From Microbacterium sp. BH-3-3-3 (GTDB taxonomy: Bacteria > Actinomycetota > Actinomycetes > Actinomycetales > Microbacteriaceae): 64,000 nucleotides of DNA. The notes beneath the pieces were generated by a model. That model was given only the letters and a program-made list of their open reading frames with translations. It had not been told where the DNA came from and ran no database searches. The stretch spans positions 1,240,001-1,304,000 of the forward strand of contig NZ_CP017674.1 of assembly GCF_001792815.1 (NCBI RefSeq), given 5' to 3'. A program made the position numbers and the translations under genes. Positions 16,607 through 26,327 of this stretch are shown here, one piece after another (the first letter of the stretch is position 1; each line of letters begins with the position of its first letter).

Positions 16607-17110
16607 TCAGGGTCGGCGCGAGATGGTCACGGTGCGCGGGGCGTCGGCGTCGAGCTCGACGGTGTGCACCGCGATCTCACCGCAGGCGTTGTCGACCCCG
16701 CGGCCGCCGGTCTGACGGTCGATCTCGATCTCCCACCACGTGTCGGCGAGGTACTCGGCCACCCCGCTCCCCCACTCGACGACGACGGCGGAACCCGCCA
16801 CGTCGATGTCGAGGTCGTCGAGCTCGACCGCGGCTCCCAAGCGATAGGCGTCCACGTGCACGAGCGGCGTGCCGCCCCCGAGCGAGGGATGCGTGCGCGC
16901 GATCACGAACGTCGGGCTCTGCACCGGACCCCGGATGCCGAGTCCCTCACCGATCCCGCGGGTGAGGGTCGTCTTGCCGGCGCCGAGCGGGCCGGTCAGC
17001 ACCACGACGTCGCCGGGAGCGAGCGCGCGCCCGACGGCGCGGCCCAGGTCCTCCATATCGGCCGGACCCGCGACCTCGCGCACGCCCAGCAGCTCGTCGG
17101 GAACGCTCAC
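16607..17110 (-). CDS. tsaE: tRNA threonylcarbamoyladenosine ATPase TsaE
   Basis: TsaE is the ATPase of the t6A synthesis complex. Walker A LTGPLGAGKTTLTRGIGEGL, SPTFVIARTHP and a VHVDAYRLG strand are diagnostic. The 167-residue protein is near normal length. GTG 17110 overlaps the alr stop (GTGA) and aligns with the family N-terminus; the open frame runs on through alr and acpS antisense-like sequence and was ignored. It is the last gene of acpS-alr-tsaE. Confidence 0.95.
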   Translation of the reverse strand: MSVPDELLGVREVAGPADMEDLGRAVGRALAPGDVVVLTGPLGAGKTTLTRGIGEGLGIRGPVQSPTFVIARTHPSLGGGTPLVHVDAYRLGAAVELDDLDIDVAGSAVVVEWGSGVAEYLADTWWEIEIDRQTGGRGVDNACGEIAVHTVELDADAPRTVTISRRP

Positions 17111-18228
17111 GCGCCCACCTCCCGCCGGGGGACCCGGACCCCCACGCGCGTGACGATCTCGTAGTCGATGGTGTCGGCGGCATCCGCCCAGTCCCGCGCC
17201 GACGGCACGCCCAGCGTCGGGTCGCCGAACAGCACGACCTCGTCGCCCACCGCGACCGGGTGATCGCCGACGTCGACGACGAACTGGTCCATCGCGATGC
17301 GACCGGCCACTGTGAAGCGTCGCCCGTTGATCGACACCGACCCCCGACCCGACGCCTGGCGGGGCACGCCGTCGGCGTAGCCGAGCGGAACGAGCGCCAG
17401 CGTCGTGTCGCTCTCGGTGCGGTAGTCGTACCCGTACGACACCCCGGTGCCCGCGGGCACGCGCCGTACCGCCGCGACGGCGCCGCGCAGCGTCATCGCC
17501 GGGCGCAGCCCCAGGTCGGCGGGCGTCCGGCCGTCGAACGGCGAGACCCCGTAGAGACCGATGCCGATGCGCACGCATCCGAGTCGCGCCTCGGGCAGGG
17601 CGATCGCGGCGTTCGTCGCCGCGATGTGGCGAAGCGGCGGGTGAAGACCGGCGGATGCCGCCAGGATGACACCCTCTTCGAACCGGGCGAGCGCGGCACG
17701 GTCGTCGGCCTCGCTCGTGTTGGACAGGTGCGAGAACAGCCCCACGACGCGCAGCCGCCCGATGCGCTCCAGACGGGCGGCCTCGGAGAACACCACGCGC
17801 CAGTCGGCCGGCGCGATGCCGTTGCGCGATAGACCCGTCTCGATCTTGAGGTGCACCGCCGCCGGGCGATCGCCCTGCGCCGCCTCGCCCGCGCGCAGAA
17901 GCTGGTCGATGTCGGAGATGCCGAGCTCGATGTCGTTTCGCACGGCCTCGCCGAACGCCGCGCCGGGCGCGTGGAGCCACGCGAACAGCGGAGCGCGGAT
18001 GCCCGCTCGCCGCAGCGCCAGCGCCTCGTCGATGTCGGAGACGCCGATGCGGGCCGCTCCCCCGCGGAGCGCGGCGACCGCGGCACGGTAGGCGCCGTGG
18101 CCGTACCCCTCGGCCTTGACGACCGCGATGATCTCGGAGTCGGTGAGCTTTCGCAGGTGGCGCACGTTCTCGGTGATCGCGTCGACATCGATGAGCGCTT
18201 CGCGCAGCACGCCGGGTGCCATTCTCAT
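17107..18228 (-). CDS. alr: Alanine racemase
   Basis: PLP-dependent interconversion of L- and D-alanine for peptidoglycan. PLP lysine is Lys38 in AVVKAEGYGHG, and the second-half catalytic region is GTGVSYGYDYRTE; the C-terminal beta domain contains GRIAMDQFVVDV with the cap methionine/aspartate motif. The 373-residue length is standard. ATG 18228 overlaps the acpS stop (ATGA); a second ATG lies two codons later. Cotranscription with acpS and tsaE is the common actinobacterial order. Confidence 0.97.
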   Translation of the reverse strand: MRMAPGVLREALIDVDAITENVRHLRKLTDSEIIAVVKAEGYGHGAYRAAVAALRGGAARIGVSDIDEALALRRAGIRAPLFAWLHAPGAAFGEAVRNDIELGISDIDQLLRAGEAAQGDRPAAVHLKIETGLSRNGIAPADWRVVFSEAARLERIGRLRVVGLFSHLSNTSEADDRAALARFEEGVILAASAGLHPPLRHIAATNAAIALPEARLGCVRIGIGLYGVSPFDGRTPADLGLRPAMTLRGAVAAVRRVPAGTGVSYGYDYRTESDTTLALVPLGYADGVPRQASGRGSVSINGRRFTVAGRIAMDQFVVDVGDHPVAVGDEVVLFGDPTLGVPSARDWADAADTIDYEIVTRVGVRVPRREVGA

Positions 18229-18704
18229 ACGGTGTCCTCTCGGGTGGTCTCGGGGGCGGATGCCGGGGGCCCGTCGATTGCGACAAGCTCGACGCCCGCG
18301 CTCGTCGGCGCAGGCTGCCCCGCCGCGATCGCACCGGGCGCCGGAACGACCTCGCTCGCTTCGGCGATGACGTACGCCGTCGCGAGGCCCGCATCGTGCG
18401 ACATCGACAGGTGCAGCGCGGTGATCCCCCGCTCGGCGACGGTCGCGGCGGTCTCACCGCGGAGCGCGAACACGGGCCGGCCCGAGGGCTCGGACGCCAC
18501 CTCGATGTCGGTCCAGTGCACACCGTCCGACCCGCCGAGCGCCTTGATCAGGGCCTCCTTCGCGGCGTACCGGGCGGCGAGCGAGCGCGGCTTGAGCACG
18601 CGCTCGGCCGGGGCGAACAGGCGGGGAAGCAGGCGCGGGGTGCGTGCGAGCGTCGCGGTGAAGCGCGGAACGTCGACCACGTCGACGCCGATTCCGACGA
18701 TCAT
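18225..18704 (-). CDS. acpS: Holo-[acyl-carrier-protein] synthase
   Basis: AcpS attaches 4'-phosphopantetheine to the serine of acyl carrier protein. MIVGIGVDVVDVPRF carries the Mg-binding aspartate and ARYAAKEALIKALGG the catalytic glutamate-lysine helix; LHLSMSHDAGLATAYVI closes the fold. The normal domain ends near residue 120; the last 35-40 residues are an Ala/Pro-rich extension. It is first in the acpS-alr-tsaE operon. The upstream region contains a long inverted repeat (18779-18865). Confidence 0.93.
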   Translation of the reverse strand: MIVGIGVDVVDVPRFTATLARTPRLLPRLFAPAERVLKPRSLAARYAAKEALIKALGGSDGVHWTDIEVASEPSGRPVFALRGETAATVAERGITALHLSMSHDAGLATAYVIAEASEVVPAPGAIAAGQPAPTSAGVELVAIDGPPASAPETTREDTV

Positions 18705-18778
18705 GCGCCCTCCCCTCGTGGCATCCTCTCCATTCTGCCGGTGCCGGCCGACATCGGCCGCGGCGGGCCGATCCGACG

Positions 18779-18865
18779 CGGGCCGAACTCCTGAGAAAAG
18801 GCGTCCAGGGCCGCTCCCGAGGTCGCTTCACCCTCAATCGAGCGAGAACTCAGGAGTTCGGCCCG
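18779..18865. repeat. 17-bp perfect inverted repeat enclosing 53 bp
   Basis: CGGGCCGAACTCCTGAG at 18779-18795 is repeated as its exact reverse complement at 18849-18865. It lies in non-coding DNA between the glmS terminator and acpS. The size and design recall a REP/MITE-like element or a structured 5' leader of acpS. Confidence 0.8.
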
Positions 18866-18897
18866 GCTCGATCGGCGCTCCGCGATGCGAGGAACGA

Positions 18898-18933
18898 CGA
18901 AGGGGCCGGATGCCACGGCATCCGGCCCCTTCG
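18898..18933 (-). terminator. Terminator downstream of glmS
   Basis: Perfect 17-bp stem (CGAAGGGGCCGGATGCC) with a 2-base turn, 10 bases after the glmS stop. Confidence 0.83.
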
Positions 18934-18943
18934 CACGAGACGA

Positions 18944-20794
18944 CTACTCGACCGTCACCGACTTCGCCAGGTTGCGCGGCTGGTCGACGTCGAGACCCTT
19001 GGCCTCGGCCAGACTCATCGCGAAGATGTGCAGCGGCACGACCGCCAGCAGCGGCTCGAAGAGCGGGGCCGCCAGCGGAATGCGCAGCACCTCGTCGGCC
19101 GCGGGCAGCACGGCGACGTCGCCCTCTTCGGCGATCGCGATGACGCGGGCGCCGCGGGCGCGGATCTCCTGAATGTTCGAGACGACCTTCTTGTGCATCT
19201 CGCCCGAGCCGCGCGGCGAGGGCACGACGACGAAGACGGGCTGGCCGGGCTCGATCAGCGCGATGGGGCCGTGCTTGAGCTCACCGGCGGCGAAGCCCTC
19301 GGCGTGGATGTACGCCAGCTCCTTGAGCTTGAGGGCACCCTCGAGCGCGATGGGGTACCCCACGTTGCGGCCGAGGAACAGCACCGAGCGGGTGTCGGCC
19401 ATCCAGTGCGCCAGCTGCTCGATGCGCGCCTGCTCGGTCTCGAGCACGCGGGCGATCTTGCCCGGAACGGCCTCGAGCTCGGTGACGGCCTCGACGGCGA
19501 CGACCGGGTCGATGGCTCCGCGGACACGACCCACGTGCAGGGCGAGAAGATACAGCGCGGTGATCTGCGCGACGAAGGCCTTCGTCGACGCCACGGCGAC
19601 CTCGGGTCCCGCGTGCGTGTAGACGATGGCATCCGACTCACGCGGGATGGTGGCACCCTGCGTGTTGCAGATCGACAGCGTCTTGGCCCCCCGCGAGCGG
19701 GCGTACTTCACGGCCATGAGCGTGTCCATGGTCTCGCCCGACTGGCTGATCGAGACGACCAGTGTGCGCGCGGACAGCACCGGGTCGCGGTAGCGGAACT
19801 CGTGGGCGAGCTCGACGTCGACGGGAACGCGGGTCCACGTCTCAAGCGCGTACTTGCCGACCATGCCGGCGTAGGCGGCCGTGCCGCACGCGATCACGAG
19901 GATGCGGTCGATGTCGGCGAGGAAGTCGTCGAGCCCCTCGAGCTCGGGGATCTCGACGCGGCCCTCGTGGATGCGACCGCGGATGGTGTTCGCGACGGCC
20001 TCGGGCTCCTCCGAGACCTCCTTGGCCATGAACGACGACCAGCCGCCCTTCTCGGCGGCCGACGCGTCCCACGTGACCTCGAAGGCCTCGACCTCGACGG
20101 GGGCGCCCGAGAAGTCGGTGACCTCGACACCGTCGGGCGTGATCGCGACGATCTCGTCCTGGCCGATGGCGAGCGCGTTGCGGGTGTGCTCGACGAAGGC
20201 GGCGACGTCGGATCCGAGGAAGTTCTCTCCCTCACCGAGCCCGATGACCAGGGGCGAGTTGCGGCGAGCGCCGACGACCAGGCCCGGGTGATCCTCGTGC
20301 ATGGCGAGCAGCGTGTACGCGCCCTCGAGACGCGAGACGACGGCGCGGAACGCCTGCACCAGGTCTTTGGTACGGGCGTACTCGCGACCGATCATGACCG
20401 CGGCGACCTCGGTGTCGGTCTCGCTGCGGAAGGCGAAGCCCTCGCCGACGAGCTCGCTCTTCAGCTCGGCGAAGTTCTCGATGATGCCGTTGTGGATGAC
20501 GGCGAGCTTGTCGTCGTCGGCCAGGTGGGGGTGGGCGTTGGCGTCGGTCGGGCCGCCGTGCGTCGCCCATCGCGTGTGGCCGATGCCGGTGGTGCCGTTC
20601 GGCATGGGCGAGGACTCGAGGTCGTCGCGCAGCACCGCGAGCTTGCCCGCGCGCTTACGCATGCCGAGCCCGCCCTCACCGTCGATGACGGCGATCCCAG
20701 CGGAGTCGTAACCCCGGTATTCCAGCCGCGACAGACCCGCCAGAAGAATGTCCTGGCTCTGCCGGGGACCCACGTAACCGATGATTCCGCACAT
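18944..20794 (-). CDS. glmS: Glutamine-fructose-6-phosphate aminotransferase (isomerizing)
   Basis: GlmS makes glucosamine-6-phosphate, the entry to UDP-GlcNAc. The 616-residue protein starts MCGIIGYVGP with nucleophile Cys2 of the class II glutaminase; TRWATHGGPTDANAHPH and HNGIIENFAELK follow; the sugar-isomerase half has ACGTAAYAGMVG, SISQSGETMDT and EVAVASTKAFVAQI. It ends LAKSVTVE as in the family. No ribozyme-like leader is visible upstream. It forms a functional pair with glmM at 22.9 kb. Confidence 0.98.
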   Translation of the reverse strand: MCGIIGYVGPRQSQDILLAGLSRLEYRGYDSAGIAVIDGEGGLGMRKRAGKLAVLRDDLESSPMPNGTTGIGHTRWATHGGPTDANAHPHLADDDKLAVIHNGIIENFAELKSELVGEGFAFRSETDTEVAAVMIGREYARTKDLVQAFRAVVSRLEGAYTLLAMHEDHPGLVVGARRNSPLVIGLGEGENFLGSDVAAFVEHTRNALAIGQDEIVAITPDGVEVTDFSGAPVEVEAFEVTWDASAAEKGGWSSFMAKEVSEEPEAVANTIRGRIHEGRVEIPELEGLDDFLADIDRILVIACGTAAYAGMVGKYALETWTRVPVDVELAHEFRYRDPVLSARTLVVSISQSGETMDTLMAVKYARSRGAKTLSICNTQGATIPRESDAIVYTHAGPEVAVASTKAFVAQITALYLLALHVGRVRGAIDPVVAVEAVTELEAVPGKIARVLETEQARIEQLAHWMADTRSVLFLGRNVGYPIALEGALKLKELAYIHAEGFAAGELKHGPIALIEPGQPVFVVVPSPRGSGEMHKKVVSNIQEIRARGARVIAIAEEGDVAVLPAADEVLRIPLAAPLFEPLLAVVPLHIFAMSLAEAKGLDVDQPRNLAKSVTVE

Positions 20795-20858
20795 GGGTCC
20801 GAGTCTACGTGGCGGGACTGAGCGAACCCCGTCGAAGCCCTCGCGCGCGGCGAGCCGC

Positions 20859-21812
20859 TCAGAGCTTGCGCAGCAGCACCGACTCGACGGTGTGGTCGGC
20901 GCCCTTCTGCAGCACGAGCTTCGCGCGGTGGCGCGTGGGGAGCACGTTCTCTTCGAGGTTCGGCAGGTTGATCTCGCGCCAGTACCCCAGGGCCCGCTCG
21001 ACGGCCTCGTCGTCGCTGATGTCGGCGAAGACCCGGAAGAACGACGTGGGGTTGGTGAAGGCGTTGTCGCGCAACGCCAGGAAGCGGTCGACGTACCAGC
21101 GCTCGATGTGTGCCGCGTCGGCATCCACGTAGATCGAGAAGTCGAACAGGTCGCTGACGGCGACCTCGTTGGGCGACGGCGGCGGTTGCAGAACGTTGAG
21201 CCCCTCGACGATGACCACGTCGGGGCGGTGCACGCTCACGTGCGCGTCGGGCATGATGTCGTACCGCACGTGCGAGTAGAACGGTGCCCGGGCCTCGCCG
21301 GCGCCCGACTTCACCTCGCTGAGGAACTCCACCAGCGCCCGCCGGTCGTACGACTCGGGAAAGCCCTTGCGGTCCATCAACCCGCGTCGCTCGAGCTCGG
21401 CGTTGGGATAGAGGAAGCCGTCGGTCGTCACGAGCTCCACGCGGGGAGTGTCGGGCCAGCGGCTCATGAGTTCGCGCAGCAGGCGCGCGATGGTCGATTT
21501 TCCCACCGCAACTGAACCGGCGACGCCGATGACGAAGGGGGTCGTGGCGTCGGGCTCGCCCAGGAACTCGCTCGTGTCGGCGCCGAGTCGGCGGGTCGCC
21601 CGCGCATACAGGCTCAGCAGACGACTGAGCGGCAGATACACCTCGGCCACCTCGCGAGGGTCGAGGCGGTCGCCGATGCCCCGCAGCTGCACGATCTCGT
21701 TGTCGGTGAGCGGCTGCGCGATCCCCCCGGCCATGCGGGCCCAGTCGTCACGATCGATCTGGCGGTAGGGGCTCAGCGACGGCGCGGGAGCGGCGGTCTC
21801 GGCGGCGGACAC
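20859..21812 (-). CDS. coaA: Pantothenate kinase, type I
   Basis: CoaA phosphorylates pantothenate in the first step of coenzyme A synthesis. The 317-residue protein has the P-loop [51 protein letters not shown] and [10 protein letters not shown], all type I (PanK bacterial) motifs. It lies upstream of glmS on the same strand with a 64-base gap and may be cotranscribed with it. Confidence 0.97.
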   Translation of the reverse strand: MSAAETAAPAPSLSPYRQIDRDDWARMAGGIAQPLTDNEIVQLRGIGDRLDPREVAEVYLPLSRLLSLYARATRRLGADTSEFLGEPDATTPFVIGVAGSVAVGKSTIARLLRELMSRWPDTPRVELVTTDGFLYPNAELERRGLMDRKGFPESYDRRALVEFLSEVKSGAGEARAPFYSHVRYDIMPDAHVSVHRPDVVIVEGLNVLQPPPSPNEVAVSDLFDFSIYVDADAAHIERWYVDRFLALRDNAFTNPTSFFRVFADISDDEAVERALGYWREINLPNLEENVLPTRHRAKLVLQKGADHTVESVLLRKL

Positions 21813-21874
21813 CCGCCCATGCTACCGGCGTCGCCTTCCTCCCCCGCGGATCACCCCGTCACCGCGTGCCCCAC

Positions 21875-21880
21875 TACGCT
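21875..21880 (+). promoter_or_regulatory. -10 box TACGCT of leaderless ppx gene
   Basis: TACGCT ends 6 bases before GTG 21887; no ribosome-binding site is present. Confidence 0.6.
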
Positions 21881-21886
21881 CGGACC

Positions 21887-22816
21887 GTGCGCCTGGGAGT
21901 CCTCGACATCGGTTCGAACACCGTCCATCTGCTCGTCGCGAACGCCCGGGCCGGAGGTCGTCCCACCGCGACGACCTCGCACCGCTCGGTCCTGCGCCTC
22001 ATGCGGTATCTGCAGCCCGACGGGTCCATCTCGCCCGAGGGTGTGAAGGGCCTCGTGGATGCCGTGACCGCTGCCTGCGCGACGGCCAAGGCCGAGGGCG
22101 TCGACGAGTTGCTCGCGACCGCGACGTCGGCCGTTCGCGATGCGACCAACGGCGAGGCCGTCATCGCGCTGATCGAGGAGGCCCTGGGCCAGCCCCTGCA
22201 GGTGCTCGGGGGCGAGACCGAGGCGCGCTTCACCTACCTCGCGGTGCGGCGGTGGTTCGGCTGGTCGGCCGGGCAGATCCTGTTGTTCGACATCGGCGGC
22301 GGGTCGCTCGAGATCGCCGGCGGTGCCGACGAGCTGCCCGATCTCGCCGAGTCGGTGCCCCTGGGCGCGGGCCGTTCGACCGTGCAGTTCCTTCCGCACG
22401 ATCCGCCGAGCGCCGACGAGATCGACGCGCTGCGCCAGCACGCCATGACGGTGCTCGCGCCGGTGGCCGAGCGCTTCGCCGCGCTCCCCCGTCCCGACCA
22501 CGTCGTGGGCTCGTCGAAGGCGATCCGCTCGCTCGCGAAGCTCGCGGGCTACCCGGTGCCGGGGTGGTCGGGCATCGACCGCATGGTCCTGCCCCGGCGG
22601 GAGTTGAAGGACTGGATCCCGCGCCTCGCGCGCATCCCCGCCGACGCCCGCGAGGCCCTTCCCGGCATCACGGCCGATCGCACGTTCCAGATCGTCGCCG
22701 CCGCGATCGTGGTGGAGCGGGCGATGAAGGCCCTCGACGTCGAGGAGCTCGAGGTCTCTCCGTGGGCGCTCCGCGAGGGCGTCCTGCTGCGCTACATCGA
22801 GTCGCTCGAGTACTGA
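21887..22816 (+). CDS. Ppx/GppA-family exopolyphosphatase
   Basis: A 309-residue phosphatase of the ASKHA fold. LGVLDIGSNTVHLLVA is the first phosphate loop, LLATATSAVRDATNG and VLGGETEARFTYLA are family motifs and LLFDIGGGSLEIAGG is the second phosphate loop. Members hydrolyse polyphosphate or pppGpp; which one cannot be told here. GTG 21887 is chosen because the alignment begins there and a -10 box sits 6 bases upstream. It is divergent from coaA. Confidence 0.9.
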   Translation: MRLGVLDIGSNTVHLLVANARAGGRPTATTSHRSVLRLMRYLQPDGSISPEGVKGLVDAVTAACATAKAEGVDELLATATSAVRDATNGEAVIALIEEALGQPLQVLGGETEARFTYLAVRRWFGWSAGQILLFDIGGGSLEIAGGADELPDLAESVPLGAGRSTVQFLPHDPPSADEIDALRQHAMTVLAPVAERFAALPRPDHVVGSSKAIRSLAKLAGYPVPGWSGIDRMVLPRRELKDWIPRLARIPADAREALPGITADRTFQIVAAAIVVERAMKALDVEELEVSPWALREGVLLRYIESLEY

Positions 22817-22879
22817 CGCCGCGGCGTCGGCGTGCTCCGCCCCTCGTGTGAAGGGGCGTGAGCCCGCCGACGGGCCGGA

Positions 22880-24235
22880 TTACAGCGCCAAGCGCTCCTG
22901 CACGACCTCGGCGAGACGGTCCGCGTGCGCGCGGGCGTCTTCTTCGGACGCGGCTTCGACCATGACGCGCACGAGCTGCTCGGTGCCCGAGGCGCGCAGC
23001 AGCACGCGGCCCGAGTCGCCCAGTTCGGCGGTGGACGCGGCGACAGCCTCCTGCACCGCGTGGTCGTGCACGCCGTCGCGATCGACGCCGCGCACGTTCA
23101 CGAGCACCTGCGGGTACACCGTCATGATCGAGGCGAGCTCACCGAGCGTCTTGCCCTGTCGCGCCATCTCGGCGACGAGGTGCAGCCCGGTGAGCAGGCC
23201 ATCACCCGTCGTCGCGAAGCGGCTCATGATGACGTGGCCCGACTGCTCGCCACCGAGGGAGTAGCCGCCCTCGTTCATGGCCTCGAGCACGTAACGGTCG
23301 CCGACGCCGGTCTGCAGGACCCGGATGCCATGGGCCTCCATCGCGCGGTGCAGGCCGAGGTTGCTCATGACCGTCGCAACGAGCGTGTCGTCGACGAGCG
23401 CACCACGCTGCTTCATCGCCACCGCGAGGATGGCCATGATCTGGTCACCGTCGACGATGTTGCCCTGCGCGTCGACGGCCAGACAGCGGTCCGCGTCGCC
23501 GTCGTGGGCGATGCCGACGTCGGCGCCGAGGCGCACGACGGCTTCGGCGAGCACGTCGAGGTGCGTCGAGCCCACGCCGTCGTTGATGTTCAGACCATCG
23601 GGTTCGGCGCCGATGACGGTGACCGTCGCGCCGGCGTCCTTGAACGTCTCGGGCGACACGCCGGCCGCGGCGCCGTGGGCGCAGTCGAGCACGACGTGGA
23701 TGCCGTCGAGGCGGTGCGGCAGCGAGCCCAGCAGGTGCAGGACGTAGCGGTCCTCCGCGTCGGCGAACCGACGGATGCGACCGACGCCGGCCCCGGTGGG
23801 CTGCAGTCGTTCGCCCTCGAGCGCCTGCTCGATGCGCTGCTCGACCTCGTCGGGGAGCTTGGTGCCCCCGCGGGCGAAGATCTTGATCCCGTTGTCGGGA
23901 GCGGGGTTGTGCGACGCCGAGACCATCACACCGAAGTCGGCGTCATGGTCGGCGATGAGGAACGCGGTGGCGGGGGTGGGGATGACCCCGGCGTCGAGCA
24001 CGTCGACGCCCGACGAGGCGAGTCCCGCAGCGACCGCGGCCGCGAGGAACTCCCCCGAGACGCGCGGGTCGCGCGCGACGACGGCGGTGAGGCGGCGGCC
24101 TTCGGCCTTCCGCGCCTCCGCCGAACGGCCCTGGCCCAGGACGACAGCAGTCGCCTGGGCCAGGTGCAGCGCGAGTTCGGCGGTGAGGAGGCCGTTGGCC
24201 AGCCCCCGCACCCCGTCCGTGCCGAAAAGAGGCAT
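22880..24235 (-). CDS. glmM: Phosphoglucosamine mutase
   Basis: GlmM converts glucosamine-6-phosphate to glucosamine-1-phosphate. [14 protein letters not shown] is the classic start; phosphoserine is Ser108 in [13 protein letters not shown]; the Mg site is [12 protein letters not shown]; sugar-binding GGEQSGHVI and phosphate-binding [12 protein letters not shown] complete it. Length 451 is standard. It follows rplM-rpsI with only 14 bases after rpsI, a frequent actinobacterial order, so growth-linked expression is likely. Confidence 0.98.
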   Translation of the reverse strand: MPLFGTDGVRGLANGLLTAELALHLAQATAVVLGQGRSAEARKAEGRRLTAVVARDPRVSGEFLAAAVAAGLASSGVDVLDAGVIPTPATAFLIADHDADFGVMVSASHNPAPDNGIKIFARGGTKLPDEVEQRIEQALEGERLQPTGAGVGRIRRFADAEDRYVLHLLGSLPHRLDGIHVVLDCAHGAAAGVSPETFKDAGATVTVIGAEPDGLNINDGVGSTHLDVLAEAVVRLGADVGIAHDGDADRCLAVDAQGNIVDGDQIMAILAVAMKQRGALVDDTLVATVMSNLGLHRAMEAHGIRVLQTGVGDRYVLEAMNEGGYSLGGEQSGHVIMSRFATTGDGLLTGLHLVAEMARQGKTLGELASIMTVYPQVLVNVRGVDRDGVHDHAVQEAVAASTAELGDSGRVLLRASGTEQLVRVMVEAASEEDARAHADRLAEVVQERLAL

Positions 24236-24249
24236 CCGGAGTTTCGAAC

Positions 24250-24720
24250 TCAGCGCTTGGAGTACTGAGGCGCCTTGCGGGCCTTCTTGAGTCCGGCCTT
24301 CTTGCGCTCCTTGACGCGAGCGTCGCGCGAGAGGAAGCCGGCCTTCTTCAGGGTGGGGCGGTTGTTCTCTTCGTCGATGCCGTTCAGCGAACGGGCGATG
24401 CCGAGACGCAGCGCGCCGGCCTGACCCGAGGGGCCGCCACCGGAGATGCGTGCGATCACGTCGTACGAGCCCGCGAGCTCGAGCACCGTGAACGGGTCGT
24501 TGATCAGCTGCTGGTGCAGCTTGTTCGGGAAGTAGTCCTCGATCGTGCGGCCGTTGACCGTGATCGTGCCCGAGCCGGGAACCAGACGCACGCGGGCGAT
24601 GGCCTGCTTGCGACGGCCGACGGCTGCGCCGGGAACCGAGAGAACGGGGCGCTCGGCCGCGACGACGGACTGCTCGGCCGGCGTCTCGGTGCTGTAGTTG
24701 CTGGGGTCGATGTTCGACAC
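24250..24720 (-). CDS. rpsI: 30S ribosomal protein S9
   Basis: S9 binds the head of the small subunit and its C-terminal tail reaches the P-site t[57 protein letters not shown] and the C-terminal [12 protein letters not shown] are invariant. The N-terminus has a 30-residue actinobacterial extension. Gene order rplM-rpsI-glmM is conserved. Confidence 0.99.
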   Translation of the reverse strand: MSNIDPSNYSTETPAEQSVVAAERPVLSVPGAAVGRRKQAIARVRLVPGSGTITVNGRTIEDYFPNKLHQQLINDPFTVLELAGSYDVIARISGGGPSGQAGALRLGIARSLNGIDEENNRPTLKKAGFLSRDARVKERKKAGLKKARKAPQYSKR

Positions 24721-24744
24721 TGTTTCGTCCTTATCCGGCGGCGC

Positions 24745-25191
24745 TTACTGGGCGACCTGGTCGAAGGTGTAGGCCGTGGGCAGCTGAGCACCGTGGGGGT
24801 GCTCGGCGCCGCGGTACACCTTGAGCTTCTTGAGCTGCGCCGCGCCGAGGCTGTTCTTGGGCAGCATGCCGCGGATGGCCTTCTCGACCGCGCGGACGGG
24901 GTTCTTGTCGAGGAGTTCCTCGTACGTGACCGACTTGAGGCCGCCCGGGTAGCCCGAGTGGCGGTAGGCCTTCTTCTTCTGGAGCTTCTGACCCGTGAGC
25001 GCCACCTTTTCGGCGTTGATCACGATGACGAAGTCGCCCGAGTCGATGTGGTTGGCGAAGGTGGCCTTGTGCTTGCCGCGGAGGAGGACCGCCGCGTGCG
25101 AGGCCAGACGGCCGAGGACGACGTCGGTGGCGTCGATAACGACCCACTCGCGCGTGACCTCAGCGGCCTTGGGGGTGAAAGTGCGCGTCAC
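24745..25191 (-). CDS. rplM: 50S ribosomal protein L13
   Basis: L13 is an early-assembly large-subunit protein. [39 protein letters not shown] and [16 protein letters not shown] are diagnostic. I took GTG 25191 as the start (MTRTFTPKA), giving 148 residues, the usual length. The open frame upstream adds an implausible Pro/Ser stretch. An AAGAAAG lies 11 bases upstream. It is the first gene of rplM-rpsI-glmM; the leader of roughly 140 bases may carry autoregulatory structure, which I could not resolve. Confidence 0.98.
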   Translation of the reverse strand: MTRTFTPKAAEVTREWVVIDATDVVLGRLASHAAVLLRGKHKATFANHIDSGDFVIVINAEKVALTGQKLQKKKAYRHSGYPGGLKSVTYEELLDKNPVRAVEKAIRGMLPKNSLGAAQLKKLKVYRGAEHPHGAQLPTAYTFDQVAQ

Positions 25192-25378
25192 AGTAGTGCT
25201 GCTTTCTTGTTCGAACGGAGGAGTTCGTGAATCCCGCTCCGGTGGTCCGTTCCCCGCCGATGACGGGGGAACAGGGCCGGTGGAGGGCTCACGTTCGGGC
25301 AACCCGCTCGCAGAGAGGCGGGCACCAAAGAGCAAGACTACGGCATCCGGATGCCAGCACCAAACGTCGCCGGCCCGC

Positions 25379-26137
25379 TCAGGCCGACAGGGTCCCCACC
25401 GCGATCAGGGCGTACCCCGTCGCGTTGAAGACGATATGCGTGAAAAGCGCGCCGCCCAGACGTCCCGAGCCGAGGACGAGGGCGCTGGCGACCAGTCCCA
25501 GGATGCCGAGGGTCGGCGCATCCACCGAGCCGGGCGCCGCGACCAGCAGGTGCGCGCCGACGAACGAGCCGGTCGACAGGGCCGCCGCGGCCACGCCGGC
25601 CGCCACCGGGCCGCTGAATCGTCGCAGCACCGTATAGACGCACACGAGAACGACGCCGCGGAAGAAGAACTCCTCTGCCGCGGACGACACGATCGTGCCG
25701 GCGACGGCGTCGAAGACGAAAGACGTGGGCAGCGCGCCGTCGGCCGAGAACGTCGTCGGCCAGGGGGCCGGCTCTCCCCCGGCTCCGGCGATCGCCCCCT
25801 GGGCCAGGCGCACGAGGACGCCGAACACGACCCCGTAGAGCAGGTCCACCGTTCGGAACACGAGCAGACCGCGAGGACGGGAACGACCGAGAGCGAACAC
25901 GACGGGCACCGCGAAGGCGAGCCAGATCACCGCCTGCGCCGACGCCGCGCGGGTCTCGACGGGCAGCATCTCCGACGCGGCGCGCGACGCGAGCGCCCCC
26001 GCGCCCAGCGCGAGCACGGCCCAGCCGAGCATCTCGACGTCCCAGCGCGCGGTCGTGGAGCCGCCCTCGCGCCACCGGCGGGGCCGACGACGCCGGGCAC
26101 GCCGGGCGGGGCTCGGGACGGCGGATTCGTCGCTCAT
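25379..26137 (-). CDS. CPBP-family intramembrane glutamic endopeptidase
   Basis: A 252-residue membrane protein with the CPBP/Abi protease motifs: EE..FR in [14 protein letters not shown], a histidine in FVGAHLL and a final histidine/asparagine in [10 protein letters not shown]. About seven hydrophobic helices are visible. The N-terminus is Arg-rich ([12 protein letters not shown]). Family members process membrane proteins or protect against bacteriocins and phage; the substrate is unknown. ATG 26137 fits the first charged residues. Confidence 0.87.
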   Translation of the reverse strand: MSDESAVPSPARRARRRRPRRWREGGSTTARWDVEMLGWAVLALGAGALASRAASEMLPVETRAASAQAVIWLAFAVPVVFALGRSRPRGLLVFRTVDLLYGVVFGVLVRLAQGAIAGAGGEPAPWPTTFSADGALPTSFVFDAVAGTIVSSAAEEFFFRGVVLVCVYTVLRRFSGPVAAGVAAAALSTGSFVGAHLLVAAPGSVDAPTLGILGLVASALVLGSGRLGGALFTHIVFNATGYALIAVGTLSA

Positions 26138-26239
26138 GCGCGTCAGGCTAGGGCTGCAGGTCGCCGTCGACCCGGTCACCCCGCGCCTCCCCCGCGTCGA
26201 CTCACCCGTTGGATCACGCGTTCTCACCCGCACGCGCGA

Positions 26240-26270
26240 ACGCCCCGCCACCGGTGAGGTGACGGGGCGT
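26240..26270 (-). terminator. Terminator downstream of the 26.3-kb alpha/beta hydrolase
   Basis: ACGCCCCG stem with CC/AC interruptions, pairing with CGGGGCGT across GGTGAGG; 58 bases after the stop. Confidence 0.7.
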
Positions 26271-26327
26271 CCGTGATGTCGTGTGCGCGTCCTCCGCGGA
26301 TGCGGGCGAGAGGGGGACGCGGACCGA

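Noticed and set aside
18705..18943. Possible small gene between acpS and glmS
   Set aside because: No frame with a ribosome-binding site; the space is taken by the inverted repeat and the glmS terminator.
20795..20858. glmS ribozyme upstream of glmS
   Set aside because: The gap to coaA is only 64 bases and shows no ribozyme core; the actinobacterial glmS usually lacks it.
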